A stretch of 64,000 nucleotides of DNA from Paenibacillus sp. FSL H8-0079 (GTDB taxonomy: Bacteria > Bacillota > Bacilli > Paenibacillales > Paenibacillaceae), in contig NZ_CP150300.1 of NCBI RefSeq assembly GCF_037991315.1, forward strand, positions 1,612,001 to 1,676,000, in the 5' to 3' direction. Of the stretch, positions 1 to 8,780 are shown in pieces (the first letter of the stretch is position 1; each line of letters opens with the position of its first letter). A program made the translations under genes and the position numbers. The notes below the pieces were generated by a model, which was not told the origin of the DNA, ran no database searches, and saw nothing but the letters and a program-made list of their open reading frames with translations.

Positions 1-285
1 GAACGCCCAGCCTTCCGCTCCACGGGTACATGGTACGCTATCGGCAGCCAGCAGCTTCATCTGCTTCAGCACCCGGAAGGTCACACGCTACGCGAGGCTG
101 GTATTGATACAACAGACGGCCACTTTGCGATCTGGGTCACCAGTTATTCAGGGACTATAGCCTGGCTGGAGCAGCAGGGAATTGAGTATGAAGCGAGACC
201 TGAGAGTGTAGCTGGATTCGCACAGATTTTTGTACTTGATCCTGACCGTAACATTATTGAGTTCGATTCACCCTATCACTCTTAA
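1..285 (+). CDS. VOC/glyoxalase-family protein, C-terminal part
   Basis: Reading frame 1 is open from the window edge to a TAA at 283-285 and gives 94 residues. It ends in a typical vicinal-oxygen-chelate half-domain: an 'LHLLQHPEG' strand early on, and 'FVLDPDRNIIEF' near the end, which matches the last metal-ligand strand (D-P-D-x-N-x-I-E). Members include glyoxalase I, fosfomycin-resistance thiol transferases and dioxygenases. The substrate cannot be told from this fragment. The start lies upstream of the window. A terminator-like hairpin follows 80 bases downstream. Family assignment is fairly sure; function is open. Confidence 0.75.
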   Translation, partial: ERPAFRSTGTWYAIGSQQLHLLQHPEGHTLREAGIDTTDGHFAIWVTSYSGTIAWLEQQGIEYEARPESVAGFAQIFVLDPDRNIIEFDSPYHS

Positions 286-310
286 GGGAAAAATGGTTAG
301 AATAAATCCC

Positions 311-339
311 TTGCTCCACCAGAAATTGTATGCTATATT
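311..339 (+). promoter_or_regulatory. candidate sigma-A promoter before the tad operon
   Basis: A TTGCTC -35-like hexamer (311-316) and a TATATT -10-like hexamer (334-339) are separated by 17 bases. They lie between the end of the VOC gene and the first tad gene. If used, the transcript would begin near 346 and read through the hairpin at 366-413. Pattern match only. Confidence 0.4.
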
Positions 340-365
340 ATCCATACATTCATAGCACGTGACGG

Positions 366-417
366 AAGCACCGTCCATATACTGCATGTTCATGCGGTTA
401 CTGGACGGTGCTTTTTT
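366..417 (+). terminator. intrinsic terminator or leader attenuator
   Basis: A 12-base arm (AAGCACCGTCCA, 366-377) is exactly complementary to 402-413 and is followed by a T-rich tract. It can end transcription of the upstream VOC gene. It also lies between a promoter-like sequence and the first tad gene, so it could act as an attenuator for the pilus operon. Confidence 0.75.
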
Positions 418-447
418 GTGCTTTTTTTGCAGGGAGGGAAGGAGAAA

Positions 448-1668
448 TTGATTGTACTAAAGGCAGTATTGGTTTCCAAAGACAGAGATTATATCAGTGC
501 CTGGCTTGATTATGTACAGGGAAGTTCGTCAGGTTTCCAAGTGCGTTTTACGGCCTTCTCCCAATGGGATTCGTTCAGAGATCACATGAACGAGCAGCAG
601 GAAGGTCGGGAGATGCCGGATCTGGTCGTTGCGGAACCGGAATTCCTGAACAACTGGTTGAGTAACGGCGGAGAAGCATCGGGTGTACCTTGGCTAATGC
701 TGAGTGAAGGGATGGACGAGGTGGACGAGGCGAAGCGGCTGATGAAATACCAACCCTTGCCTACGTTACTGGAAGCTGTGATGAATGCTTGCCGGCAGCC
801 GCGCCGCAAGAAGATGCATCGTCCGGGGCAGGAAACCCTCTCTATTGGTGTATTGTCCGCTTCGGGTGGAAGTGGTAAAACGGCAGTGGCCCTGCACATG
901 GCGAAGCAGTTGGGGCTCGCAGGTTATGCTGTCCTCTATCTGAATCTGGAGACGCTGGATAGCACGCTCCCGTTTCTGGAGAAGGGATTTTCTAGAAGTG
1001 GGCAACGCCACCCGGATGCGGAGACGGGGTTGTCACGCCTGCTTTACGATCTGAAGGTGGGCAGAAAGGAATCGGGCAAGCAGCTACAGGTGCAAGCCAA
1101 GGCTGTGGATGGATATGTGATCCGGCATGAAGCGTTGAAGTCTGATGTATTCTGGCCATTATCGAATCGGAAAGAACTGTTGCAGATGACTCGTGAGGAT
1201 ACGTCGAATCTGCTTCGTTATTTAACGGATTGCGGACAATATGATGTGCTGGTTCTTGATGGCGATTCCGGTTGGGATGGGCGCAGTGAAGGGGTGCTGG
1301 GTGCAGCAGACGCATTTGTCTGGCTGGTTGAGGATGATATATCTGCCATGCATCGATGGGGACAATGGTTACAGCATGCTGAGCGTACGAAGCCGGATCT
1401 GTACGAAAGTGTGCTGAACGGTTCACGCTTTGTGGTTAACAAATATCGGGACAATGTCGTCAATGCACTTCCACGGCCTGATCTGCATCTGGATGCGGTG
1501 TTGCCCTATATTCCTTCATGGAAGCAACTTAGTCAGGAGGAAGTCATGCTTAGTTCTCCGATCTTCCAGCGCGAAGTGAAAAGATTATGTGCCATGCTGG
1601 TACAAGATGGCGAAGAAGAATTGAAGCAGACGGGGCGAATTCAGAAGCAGGATCGGTGGGCGTTATGA
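448..1668 (+). CDS. TadZ/CpaE-like pilus assembly ATPase
   Basis: First gene of the tad operon, 406 residues from a TTG at 448. That start follows a GGGAGGGAAGGAG ribosome-binding site; a GTG at 418 lies inside the terminator and is less likely. Residues ~1-120 look like a degenerate receiver domain of the kind that helps place CpaE/TadZ at the pole. Residues ~130-390 are a MinD/ParA-like ATPase with a P-loop 'GGSGKT' near residue 140, but without the leading lysine of the deviant Walker A. The 'VLVLDGDSG' stretch fits the Walker B region. The stop overlaps the next start (ATGA at 1665). The role, positioning of the Tad secretion machine, is inferred from family and operon. Confidence 0.8.
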   Translation: MIVLKAVLVSKDRDYISAWLDYVQGSSSGFQVRFTAFSQWDSFRDHMNEQQEGREMPDLVVAEPEFLNNWLSNGGEASGVPWLMLSEGMDEVDEAKRLMKYQPLPTLLEAVMNACRQPRRKKMHRPGQETLSIGVLSASGGSGKTAVALHMAKQLGLAGYAVLYLNLETLDSTLPFLEKGFSRSGQRHPDAETGLSRLLYDLKVGRKESGKQLQVQAKAVDGYVIRHEALKSDVFWPLSNRKELLQMTREDTSNLLRYLTDCGQYDVLVLDGDSGWDGRSEGVLGAADAFVWLVEDDISAMHRWGQWLQHAERTKPDLYESVLNGSRFVVNKYRDNVVNALPRPDLHLDAVLPYIPSWKQLSQEEVMLSSPIFQREVKRLCAMLVQDGEEELKQTGRIQKQDRWAL

Positions 1669-2969
1669 CGGAGTCATCCAATCGAATACTGGATCGTGAA
1701 GAACAGTTTCAGATCATGCGCAGGGAGGTCAGGGCAGGCCTGGATTTAACCTCTTCGGCTGGAGACGATGAACTGTGGCAGGGGATAGAATGTAAAGTTC
1801 TCACTGATCCGAAGCTGGATGATCTGACCTCCGGAGAACGTCATACGCTGGTACAGCGATTGTTTGACTCCTTTCGTGGATTGGATATTCTGCAGCCGCT
1901 CGTGGATCATCCCGATATTACGGAGATTATGATCAATAGTCATAAGGAGATTTTTGTGGAGCAGGAAGGTGAAGTCAGCCAGATCACCCTAGAATTTGAG
2001 TCCAGGGAACGGCTCGAGGATATCATTCAGATGATTGTGTCCGGAGTAAACCGGATTGTGAATGAGTCTTCTCCAATCGTGGATGCCCGGTTAAAGGATG
2101 GTTCGCGGGTCAATATCGTGTTGCCTCCCATTGCCTTGAAAGGCCCTACGATGACGATTCGTAAATTTCCGAGTGAGCCGATGAAGATGTCTGATCTGAT
2201 TGATAAGGGAGCCTTGCATGAAGAAGCCGCAGAACTGCTGCAACAGTTGGTACGGAGCAAATACAACATCTTCATTGGAGGTGGGACTGGCTCGGGGAAA
2301 ACGACCTTTCTGAACGCCTTATCCCAATTCATCCCTGCCGATGAGCGGATTATAACGATTGAGGATTCGGCTGAACTGCAGATTGTAACGGTACCGAATC
2401 TGGTGTCACTGGAGACACGGAATGCGAATACCGAGGGCAAAGGGCAAATCTCCATTCGTGATCTGATCAAGTCTTCCTTACGGATGCGTCCGAACCGGAT
2501 TGTCATTGGCGAAGTAAGGGGCGCGGAAGCGTTGGATATGTTACAGGCCATGAACACAGGGCACGATGGGAGCTTGTCTACAGGGCATGCGAATACCATT
2601 TCGGATATGATCAGCAGACTCGAAACGATGGTGCTCAGCGGTGCGGATCTTCCCATTGCGGTTGTACGACAACAGATTAGTTCCGCAATCGATATATTTG
2701 TACATTTATCCCGGTTAAGGGACCGCTCACGGCGGGTGACAGAAATCAGTGAAGTGATCGGTATGCAGAACGGTGAGGTTTTGCTGAATCCACTGTTTCG
2801 TTTCCAGGAACAAGAAGAGCGTGAAGGCAAAATTATTGGCGGGTTAGTACAGGTTGGAAAGTTGAATCAGGTGGATAAAATTCAGATGGCTGGGCTCGGG
2901 GACTGGCTGGATGAATACATAGAACAATATAGTGTTGAATCAGATTCATCAGATAACAACGTGAATTAA
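1665..2969 (+). CDS. tadA: TadA/CpaF secretion ATPase
   Basis: Hexameric traffic ATPase that powers extrusion, and possibly retraction, of Flp pili at the inner face of the membrane. 434 residues from the ATG that overlaps the tadZ stop. The frame stays open 78 bases further upstream, but that part is inside tadZ. It has an N-terminal all-alpha domain with a 'HPDITEIMIN' motif, a Walker A 'GGGTGSGKTT' near residue 205, a Walker B region 'RIVIGEVRG' near 280, and a His box 'GHDGSLSTGHAN' typical of the CpaF group. Length fits the family. This is the best diagnostic gene of the operon. Confidence 0.95.
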   Translation: MTESSNRILDREEQFQIMRREVRAGLDLTSSAGDDELWQGIECKVLTDPKLDDLTSGERHTLVQRLFDSFRGLDILQPLVDHPDITEIMINSHKEIFVEQEGEVSQITLEFESRERLEDIIQMIVSGVNRIVNESSPIVDARLKDGSRVNIVLPPIALKGPTMTIRKFPSEPMKMSDLIDKGALHEEAAELLQQLVRSKYNIFIGGGTGSGKTTFLNALSQFIPADERIITIEDSAELQIVTVPNLVSLETRNANTEGKGQISIRDLIKSSLRMRPNRIVIGEVRGAEALDMLQAMNTGHDGSLSTGHANTISDMISRLETMVLSGADLPIAVVRQQISSAIDIFVHLSRLRDRSRRVTEISEVIGMQNGEVLLNPLFRFQEQEEREGKIIGGLVQVGKLNQVDKIQMAGLGDWLDEYIEQYSVESDSSDNNVN

Positions 2970-2991
2970 AGCCATTGGAAGGTGATTACTG

Positions 2992-3753
2992 TTGGGTGAA
3001 GCCAGACAGATGTTGACGGATTACACCGTATATACGCTTTCCCGGAGACAACGAATGGTCTGTATGCTGATTAGTGGTCTGCTGTTTTTTGGCATCGGAA
3101 TTCTGTTCTACCATCATTGGTTGGCTGGAGCGATCTTGGCTGCGGGTTGCATATGGGTACCAAAACATTGGACTAAAGTGCTGTTGGAACGAAAAAGAAT
3201 GACACTCAGTTTACATTTTAAGCAAGCGTTATATGCATTGTCTTCGGCACTGGCCGCAGGAAAATCGGTGGAAAATGGATTCAAGGAATCCGTAGAGGAT
3301 CTGCGGATGTTGAACCCGGAAGCGGATACCGATCTGATTCGTGAGTTCACGATATTGCGGACACGGATGGAGTATGGACAACCAATCGAAGAGGCACTAC
3401 AGGATTTTTCGGATCGGGCGCAGATTGAAGATATTACGAATTTTGCAGATGTGTTCATTACGTGCAAACGAACTGGCGGGGATCTGGTTGAGGTTGTGCG
3501 TCGTACCTCTGCGGTGATTGGTGAGAAGCTGGACATTCAGCAGGATATTATGGTCGCGGTATCGCAGAAAAAGTTCGAATCAAAGGTGATGTTTGCCGCT
3601 CCATTTATTTTTCTGATATTCCTCAATCTGACCGCCAAGGATTTTATGGAGCCACTATATAGCGGGATGGGGTATCTCATCTCTAGTGGTGCATTGGCAG
3701 TACTGGCCTGCTGTTATCTATGGGTTACTCGAATTATGGATATCAAAGTATAA
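2992..3753 (+). CDS. tadB: TadB-like inner-membrane platform protein (T2SS F family)
   Basis: 253 residues starting at TTG 2992, 5 bases after a GGAAGGTGAT ribosome-binding site. Hydrophobic segments lie at ~23-60 and ~200-245, with a cytoplasmic type II secretion GspF-like domain between them (~residues 75-195) carrying 'ALAAGKSVENGF' and 'CKRTGGDLVEVVRR', both typical of TadB/TadC. With TadC it should form the membrane platform that couples the ATPase to pilin assembly. It sits 22 bases after tadA. Confidence 0.88.
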   Translation: MGEARQMLTDYTVYTLSRRQRMVCMLISGLLFFGIGILFYHHWLAGAILAAGCIWVPKHWTKVLLERKRMTLSLHFKQALYALSSALAAGKSVENGFKESVEDLRMLNPEADTDLIREFTILRTRMEYGQPIEEALQDFSDRAQIEDITNFADVFITCKRTGGDLVEVVRRTSAVIGEKLDIQQDIMVAVSQKKFESKVMFAAPFIFLIFLNLTAKDFMEPLYSGMGYLISSGALAVLACCYLWVTRIMDIKV

Positions 3754-3765
3754 GGAGCTGAAACG

Positions 3766-4635
3766 ATGCTGCTTCCCGTTATAGTTGCAGGGATGCTCGG
3801 AGCGGGATGGCTGGTGCTGGATCGAACCCGGGGACAGACCTACCGGCATCTGCGCAAGCTGAATATGGAAGGATTACGACTGAAGAAATTGCATGGCCCG
3901 TTCCTATTTGTACTGGACAAGTTCGAGATTGGACGCAGATTGCCTGTGCTCATGTTTCGGATGCAACATGCCATTCAGAAAATGTATGGCATACAGCACA
4001 GTGGAGAGAAAACGATGCTTTATTGCGCTGAAATGTTGACTTATACGTGGCTCATGTTGCTGGTAGGTTGTCTGTTAACACTCGTTGGAGATATGGGTAT
4101 CGGAGGCATGGTGGGTGGACTCGCGTTGGGTATAGCTTTACCTTTTGCACTTTATAAAGACCTCAATACCAAGGTTCAGCGGAGAGATCAGGACATCCTC
4201 ATGGAGCTGCCCGAGCTGCTGAACCGAATTGTTCTGCTGGTGGGCGCTGGGGAGACCGTTCAGCGTGCCATCGTTCACTGTGTGACAAGCCAAGGGGAAC
4301 GGGATCATCCGCTGTACAACGAACTCAGAAAGACCGTGGGGGATTGGAATAACGGTTATTCGTTTCAACAATCATTTGAACAGTTCAGCCGCCGTTGTGG
4401 TGTGCAGGAAGTGACGATTTTTACGACGACGGTCCTGCTAAATTTCCGGCGTGGGGGAGGTGACTTTGTATTGGCGCTGCGGGATCTGTCACATGTGTTG
4501 TGGGAGAAACGCAAGGCTGTTAGTCGGGCGAAGGGAGAACAGGCTTCTTCTAAACTGGTGTTTCCGATGGTGCTAATCTTTTTTACGATTGTAGTCATGA
4601 TCGGGGCACCTGCTTTTATGATGATGAATATGTAG
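3766..4635 (+). CDS. tadC: TadC-like inner-membrane platform protein (T2SS F family)
   Basis: 289 residues, ATG 3766 after AAGGAGCTGAAACG. Membrane segments are at the N-terminus, at ~90-130 and at ~260-285. The cytoplasmic GspF domain has 'LLNRIVLLVGAGETVQRA' and 'FRRGGGDFVLALRDLSH', the counterpart of the GGD motif of TadB. It is the second platform subunit of the Tad machine. It starts 12 bases after tadB and is followed 11 bases later by the pilin gene, so all are surely co-transcribed. Confidence 0.88.
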   Translation: MLLPVIVAGMLGAGWLVLDRTRGQTYRHLRKLNMEGLRLKKLHGPFLFVLDKFEIGRRLPVLMFRMQHAIQKMYGIQHSGEKTMLYCAEMLTYTWLMLLVGCLLTLVGDMGIGGMVGGLALGIALPFALYKDLNTKVQRRDQDILMELPELLNRIVLLVGAGETVQRAIVHCVTSQGERDHPLYNELRKTVGDWNNGYSFQQSFEQFSRRCGVQEVTIFTTTVLLNFRRGGGDFVLALRDLSHVLWEKRKAVSRAKGEQASSKLVFPMVLIFFTIVVMIGAPAFMMMNM

Positions 4636-4646
4636 GAGGAATTGGG

Positions 4647-4838
4647 ATGATGGAAGTATTGAAAAACAAGGTGAACGCATTTTGGAAGGAAGAGGACGGA
4701 CTCGGCACGTTGGAGCTGATTCTGATTATCGGCGTTATTATCATTATTGCTTTGATATTTAAAGACCAAATAACGGCACTAATCAAGTCTCTTCTTAGCA
4801 AAGTGGATACAAAAAGTAATGAATTTTTCCCGGGTTAA
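4647..4838 (+). CDS. flp: Flp-type (type IVb) major pilin
   Basis: 63 residues, ATG ATG at 4647 behind a strong TAGGAGGAATTGGG site. A short charged leader ends in Gly18, followed by 'LGTLE' with Glu at +5, the cleavage and assembly signature of type IVb prepilins. A hydrophobic stretch (~24-42) follows, then a short tail. Size and pattern fit Flp1-family pilins. It should be cut by the A24 peptidase at 8781-9290 and polymerised into the pilus. Its last 20 bases overlap the start of the next gene, which suggests translational coupling. Confidence 0.88.
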   Translation: MMEVLKNKVNAFWKEEDGLGTLELILIIGVIIIIALIFKDQITALIKSLLSKVDTKSNEFFPG

Positions 4839-5496
4839 CAGGCTGAAGAAGGAAGAAGGGAGCTTCACCGTTGAAGCCTCCCTGATCTTCCCTGTCGTAC
4901 TGTTTATTCTTGTATTGTTGCTCTTCTTTACCATGTACATGTATCAAAAGACATTTCTGAATCAACACGCCTATGCAGCTTCCGAACGTGCAGCATATAG
5001 CTGGGACAACAGCAACAAGCAGGCGATGACGGGTGAATTTGTCGCTGGAGAACATGACAATCTGTACTGGAGACTGACGGATGATCGTATGCTTGGAGCG
5101 CTGTTTGGCTGGGCGGGAGCGGATAATCAGGTTAGTGTTTCTATACCTGCTGGTGAAGGCGGAAGTCTCTCGGAACAGAAATTAGCACAAGCGGTGCAAC
5201 ATATGCCCTCAGCTATGAAAGGAACAATTGAGTATCAGAATTCTCTGATTCAGCGGAAAGTAACAACCAAGCTGGACCAGGTAATTTCTTTGCCTCTTCC
5301 TTCTTTTTTGTTCGATTCAGGTAACCGTGTACTGACTCAAGGATCATCCGCAGTTGTTGAACCGGTGGAATTCATTCGAACGGTCGATCTGGTCCGTTAT
5401 TATGCAGCCAAGTTTAAAGGCAAAGGCGGAGAAGCCGCGAGTACTGCTGCGGAAGCGGGACAGGTTGTGCAGCATTTTGGCAAAAGCAAAAAGTGA
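4819..5496 (+). CDS. tadE: TadE-like pseudopilin
   Basis: 225 residues; ATG 4819 lies inside the end of the pilin gene and has only a weak ribosome-binding site. Residues 10-45 read 'KKEEGSFTVEASLIFPVV' and a hydrophobic run: a Gly followed by SFTVE (Glu at +5) is the prepilin-peptidase site of TadE proteins. The rest is a predicted extracytoplasmic domain of unknown fold. TadE proteins are processed minor pilins needed for Flp pilus assembly. Confidence 0.82.
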   Translation: MNFSRVNRLKKEEGSFTVEASLIFPVVLFILVLLLFFTMYMYQKTFLNQHAYAASERAAYSWDNSNKQAMTGEFVAGEHDNLYWRLTDDRMLGALFGWAGADNQVSVSIPAGEGGSLSEQKLAQAVQHMPSAMKGTIEYQNSLIQRKVTTKLDQVISLPLPSFLFDSGNRVLTQGSSAVVEPVEFIRTVDLVRYYAAKFKGKGGEAASTAAEAGQVVQHFGKSKK

Positions 5497-5515
5497 GAAA
5501 AGGAGGAGGGCAGAG

Positions 5516-7702
5516 CTGTTTAGAAAAAAAGACGGTGAGTTGGGGGCCGTAACCCTTTTTTTAATATTAATATTGGCTGGAGTTTATATGTTTGTAGCTA
5601 TATTCATTGATTACGCTCGTATTGCGGCATTCAAGGTGCAGACTGAACGAATGACACATGCTGCAATGAGGTCCGTTATGTCCGCCTATGACACATCACT
5701 CCGAGAGTATGGTTTATTTGGGTATGGCGACAGTAGTGGGGATGCGATTATGGCCAAAGTGCTGAACGATAGTGTGAAGCCTTCATCCGTAAAAGATGGA
5801 TTCCCTATTCTGGATATCCAGTGGGATACAACTTCGCTGAGCATGGAGCGTGAACTGGGCAGATACGATATTTTCAATCGCCAGATTCAGGAGGATATGA
5901 AGTATCGGGCTCCGGTTGATTTTACCCTTGAAGTGATCAATCGGTTCAAACCGATGTCGGACGAGATGAAGGAAGCAGCGCACACGGTAGACTTGCTGAA
6001 AAAATTACAAAAGTTATATGACAAACGTGAAGAATTGCTGGACGAAGCCATTGTCAATCAGACGGAGTCCGCGGAGAAGCTGAAGAATCTTCCAAAGTTG
6101 ATCATGGATCCGCCTTCACAGCCGATCTATGAAGAAATGCTGGAAGAAACACCAGAGACAGCTGCTGAGGCAGCGGCACGTTATGCAGATTATCTGAACA
6201 AGCAACGGGCAGATGAGGGTTTGCCGTTCAGAGAGCAACAATACATATTGGAACTGGCTCGTTATCGGACTGGTGTGAGTAATGTGGTGACAGGCATCAG
6301 CATGATCATTCAGCCCGCTTTACAGGCCCATCAAACGAAGCTGGAGGAAGCACAGTCCAAGATCGAAGAAGCACGGAAGATTAATGAGGAAATGAAACGT
6401 GTGATTGCGGAGGGGGAGAACCGTTCACAGAATGCCAGCTACGACAACGTGGGCAATTCGAATCTGCCTGGGACGAGTCCTGCATCTACTGGATCAGGCA
6501 GTGAAGCCAAAAGCACACGTTCTCTTGCTTCGGAGCTTGTGAGGGCAGATAGCCTATTTGATCAGTTGAAGGCACGTGTGGTTTCACAGAATTCGGACTT
6601 CGGCAACGTCAGAAGAGACAACATGGAGTTGAATAATCAGCTTCGCAGCGTTACGGGCATGAGTGGGGTTCCGATTAAACCCGCGGTCAGACAGGCAAGT
6701 CAGATTACGGAACGATACATGGACACCTATGTGCGTAACGGTCCTGCCAACCTCATCCAACAGAGTAAGCAACAGCTGGAGAGTGGTCGTGGGTCGGATG
6801 CCCAGCGCAAAGCGAATGACAAAGAATCCAAAGGCAAATTGAAGGAAGTCAAACGAATCTTGTCGCAGATTCAGAATGGAAGTTCCGGATCTATGGACGC
6901 TTTCAAGCAGTTGGAGGAATATTACAACACTAATATTGCTTTTAACGAGGCTAGTCGTGAGGATGCCAAAAAGGCAGAGATTGCGGATGATCCCTATGAC
7001 TCTGGTAGCGAAGCCATGAAGGGTATGGACAGTTTGTTTGGCGGGATGTCCGGTCTACTGGACAGTCTTGGCGACGAATTATTTCAGAATGAATATGCTT
7101 TAGCCTATTTCAACTCCATGGATTTTGGGCAGCTATTTACCTGGACTGAAGGTGGAGATGCTGGTGATGTTTTTAAACTGGAGAATCAGGAACTAGAGTA
7201 TATCGTTTACGGGTTTCATAACCCTTCGGGCAACATCGCTGCGGCATATGCAGAGATCTTTGGGATGCGACTGGCTATTCGGACAGCAGAAGGGTTAATT
7301 GAGCACAGTAAGCTAGGAAATCCTCTTCTCGTGTTATCTGCGGCAATCTTATACGGGATTACAAACGCTATCGCGGATATGGTGAAACTGGCGAAAGAGG
7401 GCAGTGTGGAATTGTCCAAGTATATCAAAGTCAAACTGCCGTACAGGGACCATCTCCGATTGTTTCTCTTGATGCATAGTAACAATGAACGCAAAATGTC
7501 CAGAATGCTGGCTCTGATCCGATTGAATACCGGTGTGAATCCAGATGAGAAACAGACATATGCTTCGGGTAACATGCGCAGTAGCATCAAGTTGTGGTTT
7601 TTGCCTGGGGTGGTTAGAAGCATAGGTGCAGTTATGGGGAGTGCGGATCAAGTTGAAGGTGGACGATTTTTCATTGAGCGGAAGGCGGATTATTCCTATT
7701 GA
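5516..7702 (+). CDS. large DUF5702-like surface protein of the tad locus
   Basis: About 728 residues. No ATG, GTG or TTG stands at a good distance from the AGGAGG at 5501-5506; the frame offers a CTG at 5516 (9 bases on), with a TTG at 5540 as alternative. The N-terminus is 'RKKDGELGAVTLFL' plus a membrane span (~residues 16-40), which resembles TadE/TadG-type N-termini. The long extracellular part is polar, has coiled-coil-like stretches around residues 235-320, and ends in a mixed hydrophobic region. Proteins of this build (DUF5702) recur in Firmicute tad operons. A TadG-like anchor or minor-pilin role is inferred. Confidence 0.75.
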   Translation: MFRKKDGELGAVTLFLILILAGVYMFVAIFIDYARIAAFKVQTERMTHAAMRSVMSAYDTSLREYGLFGYGDSSGDAIMAKVLNDSVKPSSVKDGFPILDIQWDTTSLSMERELGRYDIFNRQIQEDMKYRAPVDFTLEVINRFKPMSDEMKEAAHTVDLLKKLQKLYDKREELLDEAIVNQTESAEKLKNLPKLIMDPPSQPIYEEMLEETPETAAEAAARYADYLNKQRADEGLPFREQQYILELARYRTGVSNVVTGISMIIQPALQAHQTKLEEAQSKIEEARKINEEMKRVIAEGENRSQNASYDNVGNSNLPGTSPASTGSGSEAKSTRSLASELVRADSLFDQLKARVVSQNSDFGNVRRDNMELNNQLRSVTGMSGVPIKPAVRQASQITERYMDTYVRNGPANLIQQSKQQLESGRGSDAQRKANDKESKGKLKEVKRILSQIQNGSSGSMDAFKQLEEYYNTNIAFNEASREDAKKAEIADDPYDSGSEAMKGMDSLFGGMSGLLDSLGDELFQNEYALAYFNSMDFGQLFTWTEGGDAGDVFKLENQELEYIVYGFHNPSGNIAAAYAEIFGMRLAIRTAEGLIEHSKLGNPLLVLSAAILYGITNAIADMVKLAKEGSVELSKYIKVKLPYRDHLRLFLLMHSNNERKMSRMLALIRLNTGVNPDEKQTYASGNMRSSIKLWFLPGVVRSIGAVMGSADQVEGGRFFIERKADYSY

Positions 7703-7731
7703 ATGATCGGGATTGTTTCGGTGGAGGGATT

Positions 7732-8763
7732 ATGGATAAGCAGCAACGATATGAAAAAGAATGCTCACAATTGCAGATTCGTTTAACACGAATAATTAGA
7801 TTGCAACGATTGAAGTCTCTGAATAAGCAGATATGTTCTCCGAACAAGGAACAGGGCAGCATGGTTCTGGAAGCTTCACTGGTGTTACCTGTCTTTCTAT
7901 TCTTTATCATGTTTCTCATCTTCATTGTGCAAATGACTCTAATCTCCACGGCGTTACAGAGCACGGCGGGTGAAGCGGTGAAGCAGTTATCAACGAAAAT
8001 ATATCCGGTATCCCTTGTGTTCACACCTTCTGATTCCGCTGGCGGTGAGGGCTCGGGAGGAGGCTGGAAGATACCGGAGCTGTCTTTGACAGAATGGGCA
8101 GAAGGTTATGCTTCTTCTCTGCCCGAGCCATTAAGTGATTGGGTGCGTTCAGCAGCGGTCAGTGGTGAACAGCCACTACAGGAGATCAAGACATCTGTGT
8201 TAGAAGCTGTGCTTGATCCGACAGTCAAACCGTTGCTACAACCCTTCATAGAGCCAACTCTGCTGGATATGGAACGTGTTCATGTGAATGGTATTTCGAT
8301 ACCAGATCTCAAAAACAAAACCAATCCATATTTCAGGCTTGAACTAAGTTATGAATTACCGGTAAAGGTGCCCTTTCTCAGCAAACCGCTACGGATTCAG
8401 GCTGCTGCGGCAGAACGGGTATGGATTGGTGATACAGGAGAAGGATCAGATGGTAGCGGAGGGGACGAGGATACTGCGGGTTCAGCAACTGTACTATCGA
8501 AGCCTGACCCGGCTTACATAGGTAACAATGCAACGATCAAGGTGAAGGTAGAACCAGGAGCGACAGCCAACTTAACGATATTTTACAAGTCAGGTGAAAG
8601 TTCTGCAAAGCACATCGGTTGGGCGACCGCAGATGAGAATGGAATTATTGAATGGAACTGGTTTGTTGGTACTCGGACAACAGAAGGAACATGGAGTTTT
8701 GTTGTCGAGACAGGTGACGGTGTCAAAACGGAGACTACGTTTACCGTGGCCTCCAGAAAATAA
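7732..8763 (+). CDS. TadE-like pseudopilin with C-terminal beta-sandwich domain
   Basis: 343 residues from ATG 7732, preceded by GTGGAGGG; a TTG at 7699 overlapping the previous stop is an alternative. A charged leader of ~40 residues is followed by 'EQGSMVLEASLVLPVF', a prepilin-like site (Gly, then Glu at +5) with a membrane span. Residues ~245-343 form a separate domain after a Gly/Ser/Asp-rich linker, with 'IGWATADENGIIEWNW' and 'VGTRTTEGTW'. That pattern is known from extracellular Ig-like/beta-sandwich repeats in Gram-positive surface lipoproteins. A pilus-associated adhesin or tip protein is a reasonable inference. Confidence 0.78.
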   Translation: MDKQQRYEKECSQLQIRLTRIIRLQRLKSLNKQICSPNKEQGSMVLEASLVLPVFLFFIMFLIFIVQMTLISTALQSTAGEAVKQLSTKIYPVSLVFTPSDSAGGEGSGGGWKIPELSLTEWAEGYASSLPEPLSDWVRSAAVSGEQPLQEIKTSVLEAVLDPTVKPLLQPFIEPTLLDMERVHVNGISIPDLKNKTNPYFRLELSYELPVKVPFLSKPLRIQAAAAERVWIGDTGEGSDGSGGDEDTAGSATVLSKPDPAYIGNNATIKVKVEPGATANLTIFYKSGESSAKHIGWATADENGIIEWNWFVGTRTTEGTWSFVVETGDGVKTETTFTVASRK

Positions 8764-8780
8764 GGAAGGAGATGATGGAG

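Noticed and set aside
2027..2830. Minus-strand open frame of 267 codons opposite tadA
   Set aside because: Shadow of tadA; Ser/Arg-rich with no recognisable domain.
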